Under the pieces are notes generated by a model. That model was not told the origin of the DNA. It did not search any database and saw nothing but the letters and a program-made list of their open reading frames with translations. From Corynebacterium pseudokroppenstedtii (GTDB lineage Bacteria > Actinomycetota > Actinomycetes > Mycobacteriales > Mycobacteriaceae): a stretch of 64,000 nt of DNA. Every line of letters starts with the position of its first letter. Within the stretch, counting starts at the first letter, position 1. Below are positions 45,785 to 53,961 of the stretch, piece after piece. Where the stretch lies: contig NZ_JAEUWU010000004.1 in assembly GCF_019754945.1 (NCBI RefSeq), forward strand, positions 186,001 to 250,000, given 5' to 3'. The translations under genes were made by a program, and so were the position numbers.

Positions 45785-47034
45785 TATTTGTCGTCCCAAA
45801 TTTCTCTAAATCGTTGAGCAATGCGTTCGGGGGTGGTGTCGTTAATCCAGAATCCCATTCCGGATTCGGAGCCTGCCAAATATTTCAGCCTATGTGGTGA
45901 GCGCATGAGCGAGAACAATTGAAGGTGGAGCCGAACATAATCACGATCTTCCGGCACGGTGGGCGCTTGATTCCAGGACGCGATATATGGTGTTCGCTCA
46001 ACTCCATCGAAAAACTTATCGACGGCGGTGTAGAGCTTCTTCAACAGCGGAGCGAGGTCTGCACGCTCTTCCTGGGATAATGCGTCGAAATCCGGCACCG
46101 AACGCCGTGGCATCACCATGACCTCTAATGGCCATTTCGCGGCAGCAGGAACGAAAACGACGAAATGATCGGTGCAATCGATAATCCGGGTTCCCTCTTC
46201 GATCTCGGCGGAGAGAAGATCAGCAAACAGATCACTACCGTTTTCTTCCCGATATTTCTTGGACGACTGAACGATGTTTCGAATACGTGGTGGAATTTCC
46301 GGGTAGGAATAAATCTGCCCGTGGGGGTGCTGTAGCGTCACCCCAATTTCTTCACCGCGGTTTTCAAACGGATAGACGTGCCGAACTTCTGGAATTGCGG
46401 ATAACGCTTTCGTTCGGTGTGCCCATGCTTCGATAACCGTTCGGATTCTGCTAACAGGTAAGTCCTTAAAAGAACCCGAAATATCCGGCGTAAAGCAAAT
46501 GACTTCGCATCGTGCTATGGCAGGCCGGTGGGGAACCATGCCGTTATCCAAGAGCGCGTCATCGTCGGCACTGTGCTGGCCTGTTCCCCGCTTATCTGTT
46601 CCCCCGCCATTCCCCTCAGTACTAGACGTCCGGGACATGTGCATGCTGAACGAGGGGAACCGATTTTCAAAGACAACGACGTCATAATCCGGCGACGGAA
46701 TCTCTGTGGGCAGGTGATCCGGAATGGTGGGCGCCAATGGATCTTCATTAGCGGGCGGCATGAATGTTCTATTCATGCGGTGGCTCGCGTAGGCGACCCA
46801 CTTCCCTGAGAGCGGATCACGCCGAATCTCCGAATCGGTTTTCGCGTGCGGTAATTCGCGTGAATCTGTCAGGGTGCGTGTCACAGCCCCATTGAGAACC
46901 TTAGGGTCGTCGTCGAAATAGATCAGTTCCCTTCCGTCAGCCAGCGTCATCGACGTTACTGAATACGGATGATCCGAATTCTTATTCAATCTTTCACCAC
47001 TTACGGAATTCATTTGCTGTTCTGTGTCCATCAC
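45784..47034 (-). CDS. galT: galactose-1-phosphate uridylyltransferase
   Basis: A 416-aa Leloir enzyme that exchanges UMP between UDP-glucose and galactose-1-phosphate. The active HPH is in VTLQHPHGQIYSYPE. The VASHR-like AYASHRMNRTF block and PFENRGEEIG support the assignment. A Gly/Asp-rich insertion (about residues 140-160) is longer than usual. The start is uncertain: GTG 47034 or the adjacent ATG, both with weak ribosome sites. It is coupled to galK by TAATG. Confidence 0.94.
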   Translation of the reverse strand: MMDTEQQMNSVSGERLNKNSDHPYSVTSMTLADGRELIYFDDDPKVLNGAVTRTLTDSRELPHAKTDSEIRRDPLSGKWVAYASHRMNRTFMPPANEDPLAPTIPDHLPTEIPSPDYDVVVFENRFPSFSMHMSRTSSTEGNGGGTDKRGTGQHSADDDALLDNGMVPHRPAIARCEVICFTPDISGSFKDLPVSRIRTVIEAWAHRTKALSAIPEVRHVYPFENRGEEIGVTLQHPHGQIYSYPEIPPRIRNIVQSSKKYREENGSDLFADLLSAEIEEGTRIIDCTDHFVVFVPAAAKWPLEVMVMPRRSVPDFDALSQEERADLAPLLKKLYTAVDKFFDGVERTPYIASWNQAPTVPEDRDYVRLHLQLFSLMRSPHRLKYLAGSESGMGFWINDTTPERIAQRFREIWDDK

Positions 47035-47083
47035 ATGGTCCGAATCAGCTCGTACAGGTCACTGTTTAACCGGCGTTTTACCG

Positions 47084-47386
47084 TTACCCGAGACCAGGTT
47101 CATCGTCGTGAACGATCTTTGATTCGTCGACAATGATGGGTTTGAGTTTTGCCCACGCCACGAAAACACCGGCAACGACGAGTAACCCAATTCCGACCCA
47201 TAAATTGTCTGTTGCAGATTTTGATGCTCCGGTATCCGGGTTCGTGCCTGGATCGAGTGCAAAACTACAGATCACAAGAACAAGGCCGTATATCCCCAAC
47301 AAAATCGCGATCACAGTCCGGATATCAAAGGCTCCAGCCTTGTGTTTCTCCGGTGCGCTCGCGGGAGTTGATGTGTGCTCAGTCAT
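47084..47386 (-). CDS. small two-helix membrane protein in the galactose operon
   Basis: A 100-aa protein with a short polar N-terminus, a helix at about residues 24-44 (TVIAILLGIYGLVLVICSFA), a Gly/Asn/Ser loop, a second helix at about 63-82 and an acidic tail (IIVDESKIVHDDEPGLG). It lies between the sodium symporter and galT with short gaps. I recall similar small proteins next to SSS transporters in actinobacteria, where they may act as an accessory subunit. Function not established. Confidence 0.65.
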   Translation of the reverse strand: MTEHTSTPASAPEKHKAGAFDIRTVIAILLGIYGLVLVICSFALDPGTNPDTGASKSATDNLWVGIGLLVVAGVFVAWAKLKPIIVDESKIVHDDEPGLG

Positions 47387-47488
47387 CGTATTCAGCGCCT
47401 TTCTTATTATTCGTCCAGCTATAACTAGTTATTTGGCTTATCGTTCGGTACGACATCGTTTTCATTATTCGCATATCGCTTTCCTCGA

Positions 47489-49150
47489 TTATGCGAATGC
47501 GATGTTGAGCGCGATGACCAAAACCAAGCACACTATCCCCAATGGGACGGTCCGGTGATACCACGGTTGTTCTGCTTCTGTGGTGTCCACCAATTGGGCT
47601 TTCGGAGTGACAGAACGGACAAAGCCCACTAGTTCTTCATCCGGTTTCGGCTTCGTCACCATCGTCACAAGGATTGAGACGACGACATCCGTCGCGAATG
47701 CAATCGACGCGGCAACGAATGCGACTCCCTGTCCAGGCAGGCTAACCACGGGAGCGGACCCCAATGACAAACCCCAGAAGACGACGGCGGCAAGCGTACC
47801 GGTCACTAGCCCTACCCAACCAGCAGTGGGTGTCATTCGTTTCCAGAACATGCCCAAAATAAAGGTGGCAAACAGCGGAGCGTTAAAGAAACCAAACAGC
47901 GTTTGGAGGTAATCCATGACATTGCCGAAGTTCATTGCTACCAGTGCAGTCCCGACGGCGATCACCGCAGCAAGAATCGTCGCAATCCGGCCAAACTTCA
48001 GGTAGTACTCGTCATCACGGTCTTTAACCACGTATGTCTGCCAGATGTCGTAGCTCATGACGGTATTAAATGCGGAAATATTTGCCGCCATACCAGCCAT
48101 AAACGCAGCCAAAAGACCAGCAATCGCAACACCTAAGAGACCATTGGGCAATAAATCACGCATCAAATAAAGGATGGCGTCATTGGGTTCTGCTGTCTCA
48201 TCTTTAATCGGCGTGACAAGAACAGAGGCGACCATACCAGGAATAACAACGACGAAGGGGATCAGCATCTTCGGAAATGCGCCGATAATCGGTGTTTTCC
48301 GCGCAGAGCTCAACGATTCCGACGCCATGGCGCGCTGAACTTCAACGAAGTTTGTTGTCCAATAACCAAAGGACAGAACGAAACCAAGACCAAACGCAAT
48401 ACCAATTGCAGACACGATTGGGTTATCAAACCCCGAAATATCCTGCCCAGGCCACGTATGGAAATGCGATTCAGCGTTCAGGGAACCTTTCAATCCTCCC
48501 CAGCCGCCAACACGATGGAGACCAATCAATGTCAGAGGAAGAAGCGCTGCAACGATGACGAAGAATTGGAGAACCTCGTTATAAATTGCGGCGGAGAGAC
48601 CGCCCAAGGTGATATACGACAGGACGATAACCGCCGCGACCAACAAGGTAACCCACAGTGGCCATCCCAAGAGCGAATTGACGACCTTCGCCAAAAGCAG
48701 CAGGTTAACACCAGCGATGAGGAGCTGTGCCAAGGCAAACGATATGGCGTTGACCAGGTGTGCCGTCGGACCGAACCGTTTAAGCATGAATTCGGGGACC
48801 GAGCGAACCTTGGAGCCATAATAAAAAGGCATCATAACGATGCCTAAGAAAACCATGGCAGGAACAGCGCCAATCCAGAAATACTGCATTGTTTGCATTC
48901 CGTACTGGACGCCGTTGGCAGAGTGGCCAATGATTTCAACCGCACCCAAGTTGGCGGAAATAAAAGCCAAACCTGTCACCCAGGACGGCAGCCCTCGGCC
49001 AGAGAGGAAGAAATCAATTGAGCTCGATACCCTCGCCCGGGCTGCCCACCCGATTCCCAAAACAAAAACAAAGTAGAGCGCTACCAGCGAGTAATCCACC
49101 CAACTGGCATCAAGGCGGAGCACAGATTCCGCCACGACCATAGTCTCCAT
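47489..49150 (-). CDS. sodium:solute symporter (SSS), probable galactose transporter
   Basis: A 553-aa SSS-family symporter with about 14 helices. RVSSSIDFFLSGRGLPSWVTG and LAFISANLGAVEIIGHSANG are the N-terminal SSS signature and sodium/substrate region, as in vSGLT-like galactose transporters. GLSAAIYNEVLQFFVIV is the family's G-L-x-A-x-x-x-x-D/E-x-x-Q motif. Operon position between galM and galT strongly suggests galactose, or another hexose, with sodium. Strand and spacing fit one transcript. Confidence 0.9.
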   Translation of the reverse strand: METMVVAESVLRLDASWVDYSLVALYFVFVLGIGWAARARVSSSIDFFLSGRGLPSWVTGLAFISANLGAVEIIGHSANGVQYGMQTMQYFWIGAVPAMVFLGIVMMPFYYGSKVRSVPEFMLKRFGPTAHLVNAISFALAQLLIAGVNLLLLAKVVNSLLGWPLWVTLLVAAVIVLSYITLGGLSAAIYNEVLQFFVIVAALLPLTLIGLHRVGGWGGLKGSLNAESHFHTWPGQDISGFDNPIVSAIGIAFGLGFVLSFGYWTTNFVEVQRAMASESLSSARKTPIIGAFPKMLIPFVVVIPGMVASVLVTPIKDETAEPNDAILYLMRDLLPNGLLGVAIAGLLAAFMAGMAANISAFNTVMSYDIWQTYVVKDRDDEYYLKFGRIATILAAVIAVGTALVAMNFGNVMDYLQTLFGFFNAPLFATFILGMFWKRMTPTAGWVGLVTGTLAAVVFWGLSLGSAPVVSLPGQGVAFVAASIAFATDVVVSILVTMVTKPKPDEELVGFVRSVTPKAQLVDTTEAEQPWYHRTVPLGIVCLVLVIALNIAFA

Positions 49151-49199
49151 GCGCGTGTCCTATTCTTTCTGAATTATCGATATGTATTTTTCACGCCTG

Positions 49200-50231
49200 T
49201 TATCTGGTTAATGGCTCCGCGTACCCGATACGCCACTTCACGACGAGTGACTCGCCCGGCGCGATCTCCGCCACGTCCGTCCCGCTGTTGAATCCATCGG
49301 GAGGCACTGTCATGGGTTCGACGGCTAACGCGCGGCCTCGTCGGGGATAGGGATAGCCCCACGATGGATCGGCGGTGAACACCTGGAACCACTTGATCTG
49401 CGGAGAGACCCACATGTCCACCCCGTGGCCGTCGCCATTGACTAGCCTCGCCGCGCGGATGTCAGGAGCGACATCCCGTGCTGAAAGATCAACGCTCGCC
49501 TTCTCTGGGGATACGTTCGACGTCGGCTCCCGGCTTGAGACCGCCTCGCGGCCGAAACAGTCGTCGAGGAGTTGATCGCGAAGCTCAATCCGACGGACCG
49601 AGGCCCCTCCGGTGACGTCGATAACGTCACCCGAGGGCAGTTTCCTGTCGAGATCCAGGGGGAGCTGACTGCGGATGAACATGTCGAGCGTGCACTCATC
49701 AATGGGGGCTCCGAGAGCACTGAGATAGCTATGGAACCCATATGTCACCGGCGCAGCACCAGTCCCGGGAGTGTCAGCGGGATGTGTGATCTCGCAGGTA
49801 CACGTCAGGCCTTGATCGGAGAGTTCATAAGTCGACGCCACCTGAAGCGTCCACGGCCACCCTTGCTGAGGCTCGATGGTGGTTCCCAACGTGACCCCGG
49901 CGGGATCATCAGATTGTGAAACAACGTCCCATACAACGTCGCTCACGAAACCATGAATGGCGTTGTTCCGGTCCGGCTCCGTGATCGACAGTTGGTACGG
50001 CTGACCGTGAAAGTGAAAACGTCCGTCCCGAATTCGGTTGGGCCAGGGAGCTAGCACGACGTTCGCAGACAAGGGTGGATACTCACCGTCGCGATACCCC
50101 TCCATTAGGGGCAGCCCACGGTATGTGAAAGAACGTACCCCTCCCCCATACGTAGCGATTTCCGCAGCGTAGGGTCCGTGTGAGAGATGCACCACAGGAT
50201 GGTTATTGACCTGCGACTCTTCGTCGCTCAT
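49200..50231 (-). CDS. galM: aldose 1-epimerase (galactose mutarotase)
   Basis: A 343-aa mutarotase. Substrate-binding NRIRDGRFHFHGQPYQL, the catalytic His in NNAIHGFVSDVVW, a second His in VTYGFHSYLSALG and the catalytic Glu in ALAVEPMTVPPDGFNSG fit the family. A polar insertion (about residues 225-250) lengthens it. It converts beta- to alpha-galactose for GalK. First gene of the leftward galactose operon; the promoter should lie in 50232-50325, where I see no clear operator. Confidence 0.92.
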   Translation of the reverse strand: MSDEESQVNNHPVVHLSHGPYAAEIATYGGGVRSFTYRGLPLMEGYRDGEYPPLSANVVLAPWPNRIRDGRFHFHGQPYQLSITEPDRNNAIHGFVSDVVWDVVSQSDDPAGVTLGTTIEPQQGWPWTLQVASTYELSDQGLTCTCEITHPADTPGTGAAPVTYGFHSYLSALGAPIDECTLDMFIRSQLPLDLDRKLPSGDVIDVTGGASVRRIELRDQLLDDCFGREAVSSREPTSNVSPEKASVDLSARDVAPDIRAARLVNGDGHGVDMWVSPQIKWFQVFTADPSWGYPYPRRGRALAVEPMTVPPDGFNSGTDVAEIAPGESLVVKWRIGYAEPLTR

Positions 50232-50325
50232 GGCAGCTCCTTAGGGCTCATGTTGGATGCCCGATGTCTGACGTTAGCAAACCGTGAACCGGGCGGAAAT
50301 ACCCGATTCGGTTGTGAAGCGTCTT

Positions 50326-51237
50326 CTAGAACCATGCGTCAATAACGCGCGCCACGCCATCCTCATCGTTACTGGTAGTTACCGCTTTTGCCACCCCGAG
50401 GAGCATCGGATGTGCGTTACCCATCGCTACCCCCATTCGCGCCCACTGCAGCATCTCTGTGTCATTCGGCATGTCACCAAAAGCAACAGTTTCGCCCGCG
50501 TCGACACCGAGAAGATCGGCAACCTCGGCCAACCCACCAGCTTTATTCACACCAGGCGCTGCGATTTCCAGCAGCCCGCCCGAAAATGAATACGTGACAT
50601 GCCCCTTATCGATGGGAATCATCGGCGCGACAAGCTGGTAGAGCTCTTCGCTGGTGACCTCAGGTGAGCGAAGCAGTAGTTTAACGGCCGGTTCAGCCAC
50701 GAGCTCCTCGACGCTCACCAGGGAAAATCCCTGACTCTCCCATACGTGGTCAAAGTTAGGCTCAATGAGGAACTGATCCTTTTCGGAATACAGATCAGTT
50801 CCGACTCGCTCCACCCCGAACCCGACGTGAATCTCCCGTGGATCCGACGCGACGCCGTCCATCACCCGTCGCACCATATCAGCGACGTGCTCCAGGGGAA
50901 TCTCATGGGCAGTGAGAACCTCTTCCCGCGCGGAATCGAAAATCACGGATCCATTCGTGCACACACAGAGGGGACGGACGGGCAGCTGCCTAATGACAGG
51001 GAGCGTCCACCGTGCAGGCCGTCCTGTGGCCAAGACAAGCGACGTCCCAGCTCGAACCATTCGATGAATTGCCGACGTCAACCGCGGGGTGACGCGTTCG
51101 GCGCTCGTGACAAACGTTCCGTCGATGTCAGAGGCGACGAGCAGGGGCGCAGGCGCACGTCCGGCGAGGTCAACGGCGTCGAGAAGCCCCGCAAGGGAGT
51201 CGCCCATCTGCTCCGGTCCACTGGCGTCGATATCCAC
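50326..51237 (-). CDS. Cof-type HAD phosphatase
   Basis: A 303-aa HAD hydrolase of the Cof/IIB type. The nucleophile block is LLVASDIDGTFVTSAERV, motif II VLATGRP, and motif IV VAFGDMPNDTEMLQWA. Such enzymes dephosphorylate sugar phosphates or cofactors such as FMN; the substrate is not predictable. GTG 51237 is the longest start, only 8 bp after the fusion gene; ATG 51207 is an alternative with ggag close by. It shares several blocks with the HAD half of the neighbouring fusion, suggesting tandem duplication. Confidence 0.85.
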   Translation of the reverse strand: MDIDASGPEQMGDSLAGLLDAVDLAGRAPAPLLVASDIDGTFVTSAERVTPRLTSAIHRMVRAGTSLVLATGRPARWTLPVIRQLPVRPLCVCTNGSVIFDSAREEVLTAHEIPLEHVADMVRRVMDGVASDPREIHVGFGVERVGTDLYSEKDQFLIEPNFDHVWESQGFSLVSVEELVAEPAVKLLLRSPEVTSEELYQLVAPMIPIDKGHVTYSFSGGLLEIAAPGVNKAGGLAEVADLLGVDAGETVAFGDMPNDTEMLQWARMGVAMGNAHPMLLGVAKAVTTSNDEDGVARVIDAWF

Positions 51238-51245
51238 GATGGGGT

Positions 51246-53483
51246 TTATTTCTCTGCAGTGAGGCTCGATGAATCTGCTTCGTCTGCAGTATCCTCATCC
51301 TGGTCCTCGAAACGTTTCACAACATATTTGAGAACCTCGGTGACTCCGTCGTCTTCCACTGAGGAAGTCACCCACGAAGCGTCGCGAATAAGATCCCGAT
51401 CGGCGTTCCCCATGGTGATACCCGCCCCGACATAGGAGAGTAATTCGGTGTCATTGGGCATATCGCCGAAGGCAATAACATGGGACGGATCTATTCCCTT
51501 ATTGTGGAAATACCATTCGGCGCCGGTCGATTTATTCACACCGATGGGACCCAGTTCTATGGATCCATACGGGTTGGAATACGTGAGCGTGCTTCTTTCC
51601 CGAACACTATCATCGAGTGCATCAGCGATATCTTCACTCGGCATATCCGCTTTAACAACAACTTTGACAGCAGTGTTATCGACTGTGCGCACGATTATCT
51701 CAGCATCGGGAATATCTTCCTCAATTTGATGCGTGAGAATATCCGCTCCGCCTTCGAAAAAGCCTTCTACGTGGAGTACGCGTTGATTCTTCGTGTCATA
51801 AACCACGGCACCATTAGCGCAGATGGCAACGGGCGAGATCGGGAGCTGTTCGACAACAGGGTCAACTTCTTCGATCGCCCTACCGGTAGCCAGGAGAACC
51901 TCGACACCATGCGCATTGAGCTGGCTGAATACGTCGCGCGTAGCGTCGCTAATTGTATTCTCGTGAAGAATCGTTCCGTCTATATCGGAACAGACAGCAG
52001 CCACATCTGACGGTAATTTCGATTTAATACGTGCTGGAATTTTGTCACGAATCTGTTTCGTTTGCCCGATAAGCGACGTTAATGTCTTATCTAATGACAT
52101 CCATTCAACATCACGCGTCGCATCCGTCATTGAAGCAGTGGCAGCCTGCACTGATTGAAGCAATTCTCGTGAGGAACGGTAGAAAGAATCTCGCGCTTCG
52201 ACAATCTTCGAGGCTCCCTCGTGATTATTCTTAGAGGTCTCCTCATAGAGGGAATCGAAACTCGTCTGCAGAGACTCGACGATCTTTTCAGCGCCGTCGT
52301 CGCGCTTATCTTTTTCCTTCTTTTTCGAGGCCTTCTCAGCTTTCTCCGCCTTCGCCTTCTCAGCTTTCTCCGCCTTTTCTGCCTCTTTCTCGGCGGTCTT
52401 CGCTTCCTTTATCTCCTCTTTGCGTTTATTCTTTTCGAGCTTATCCGCGCGTTTACGCAGCTTCGTTTCCTCATCGGCTTGCCACGGCATTTTCTCATTC
52501 AAAGCCGCTGCGGACTCAGTCACGGAATCACGCGCGCTTACCGAGGCAGACTTCACCGCGTCGGAGCTCTTCGCCCACGCGTCGGAGCTCATGCTCACAC
52601 TCTTATTGACGATGTCGCGGGTTGTCGTCGTCACGACATGCGTCAAATTATTCAAATCGTCCCGCAGCTTACGAATGCGGTGCCGCTCCTCCGCGACGGC
52701 ATTATCCTCACGCTGAGCAACTTCGAACGGTGGTGCAGCTCCGCCGTACCGGGCCGGGATCCAATATTCGTCCCCCTTAATTGGCCCGTTGTCCTGCAGG
52801 TACATCTCCCAAAGCCTGTCCAGGTCATTGACCATGACATCGCGGAGACGATCGGTCTGTATCGCCGCGTCGCCATCAGGATGGATAGGTGAAAGAACGT
52901 TGATATAGATCGGGGTCCGCGTGCGCCCCAACCGTTTTGGGTGCCCCTTCGTCCAGACACGCTGGGACCCAACGATGGTGACGGGGATCAAAGGTACCCC
53001 GGCTTCCTGGGCCATCCTGACAGCGCCTTTGCGAAAGTCTTTGATCTCGAAGCTGCGGGAAATGGTCGATTCTGGGAACACCCCGACCAAACGGCCCGAT
53101 CGGAGATAATCCACAGCCTGGCGGTATGACTCGCTCCCGTCGATCCGGTCCACGGGAATGTGTTTCATCCCACGCATGATCGGCCCCGCAATGGGGTGAT
53201 CGAATACTTCGGATTTGGCCATGTAGCGCACATATCGGCGGCAGCTTCGGAAGGGAATTCCCGCGTAGGCAAAGTCAAGGTAACCGGTGTGGTTCATCAC
53301 CACAACGGCACCTCCTTTGGCCGGTACATTCTCGGTTCCTGTCACTCGAAAACGGAGGCCTTCCAGAGTGAATAGGGTCCGAGCGAGGCCAATAATGCCG
53401 AAGTAAAACGGATCTGCCATAGGGCTCATCTTAACGGTGAGCTTATGGACACAGGAATTCACCAGCTTTTTTATGTACACCAC
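51246..53483 (-). CDS. fusion: PlsC acyltransferase - coiled coil - HAD phosphatase
   Basis: A 745-aa fusion. The N-terminal acyltransferase (about 20-240) has VVVMNHTGYLDFAY (H-x4-D) and VGVFPESTISRSFEIKDFRKG, typical of 1-acylglycerol-3-phosphate acyltransferases. A charged linker (about 260-470) includes a Lys/Glu/Ala coiled coil with EKAEKAEKAKAEKAEKA repeats. The C-terminal HAD domain (about 490-720) has AVCSDIDGTILHEN, VLLATGRAIEEV and VIAFGDMPNDTELL. In M. tuberculosis the equivalents (Rv3813c-Rv3816c) are separate genes. It could make phosphatidic acid and then act on a phosphorylated product. GTG 53483 is the longest start; an ATG at 53429 is equally plausible. Confidence 0.88.
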   Translation of the reverse strand: MVYIKKLVNSCVHKLTVKMSPMADPFYFGIIGLARTLFTLEGLRFRVTGTENVPAKGGAVVVMNHTGYLDFAYAGIPFRSCRRYVRYMAKSEVFDHPIAGPIMRGMKHIPVDRIDGSESYRQAVDYLRSGRLVGVFPESTISRSFEIKDFRKGAVRMAQEAGVPLIPVTIVGSQRVWTKGHPKRLGRTRTPIYINVLSPIHPDGDAAIQTDRLRDVMVNDLDRLWEMYLQDNGPIKGDEYWIPARYGGAAPPFEVAQREDNAVAEERHRIRKLRDDLNNLTHVVTTTTRDIVNKSVSMSSDAWAKSSDAVKSASVSARDSVTESAAALNEKMPWQADEETKLRKRADKLEKNKRKEEIKEAKTAEKEAEKAEKAEKAKAEKAEKASKKKEKDKRDDGAEKIVESLQTSFDSLYEETSKNNHEGASKIVEARDSFYRSSRELLQSVQAATASMTDATRDVEWMSLDKTLTSLIGQTKQIRDKIPARIKSKLPSDVAAVCSDIDGTILHENTISDATRDVFSQLNAHGVEVLLATGRAIEEVDPVVEQLPISPVAICANGAVVYDTKNQRVLHVEGFFEGGADILTHQIEEDIPDAEIIVRTVDNTAVKVVVKADMPSEDIADALDDSVRERSTLTYSNPYGSIELGPIGVNKSTGAEWYFHNKGIDPSHVIAFGDMPNDTELLSYVGAGITMGNADRDLIRDASWVTSSVEDDGVTEVLKYVVKRFEDQDEDTADEADSSSLTAEK

Positions 53484-53720
53484 ACGACGAATGCGTCATC
53501 TGTGGGCACTGCAGAGAAGCTTACTTAGCGCCGAAACCCATCGAATGGCCCCGATTCCTACCCCCGTAATGGGTTAATTTTGAGATTAATTTACCGCCCA
53601 ATTCCGGTCATTAACGGGCATAACTAACGAAAATAATGCGCCAAACGGACATAAATAAACCTTTATCAGCCATAGCTCCAGCACCCAACGAGACCACCCG
53701 TAGTTCACACAGGGAAACTA

Positions 53721-53742
53721 CTACCTACGCGACCGTAGGTAG
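53721..53742. promoter_or_regulatory. 9-bp inverted repeat, candidate operator
   Basis: ctacctacg (53721-53729), cgac loop, cgtaggtag (53734-53742): a perfect 9-bp dyad about 220 bp before glpD. It may be a repressor operator for the glycerol genes or the neighbouring fusion, or a short hairpin. No T-run follows. Confidence 0.5.
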
Positions 53743-53790
53743 AAGCTCACGCAGGTCCGCACCAGATGATAGCGTCGACACCGTAAATAA

Positions 53791-53803
53791 TGTGACCTTC
53801 ACA
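53791..53803. promoter_or_regulatory. TGTGA-CCT-TCACA palindrome
   Basis: A perfect 13-base dyad with CRP/GlxR-like half sites but a 3-base spacer instead of the usual 6. It is either a variant site or coincidence. Confidence 0.3.
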
Positions 53804-53961
53804 TCTCATGGAGTGAGTACGAGAGCTACGTAACACAACGACGGTGAAAACCCCTCCTGATCCAGACCCCTGGCACCAACAAGGAGGACGAATCACCTCT
53901 ACACAGTGCTACATTCCAGCTCTTTCACACGTGCTCAGCTTGAAGGAGGAACCTAGCAACT

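Larger units (their letters stand above)
53484..53961. promoter_or_regulatory. divergent control region upstream of glpD
   Basis: This 478-bp gap lies between the leftward fusion gene and rightward glpD. The left part is A+T-rich (about 53570-53660). Two clear symmetrical elements are present, the hairpin at 53721-53742 and the palindrome at 53791-53803, listed separately. The open frame at 53636-53833 has no ribosome site and is probably spurious. Confidence 0.45.

Noticed and set aside
53791-53803. GlxR/CRP binding site
   Set aside because: Half sites match, but the spacer is 3 instead of 6 bases; kept only as a low-confidence palindrome.
53636-53833. 65-aa open frame upstream of glpD
   Set aside because: No ribosome site, polar random composition, overlaps the inverted repeats.
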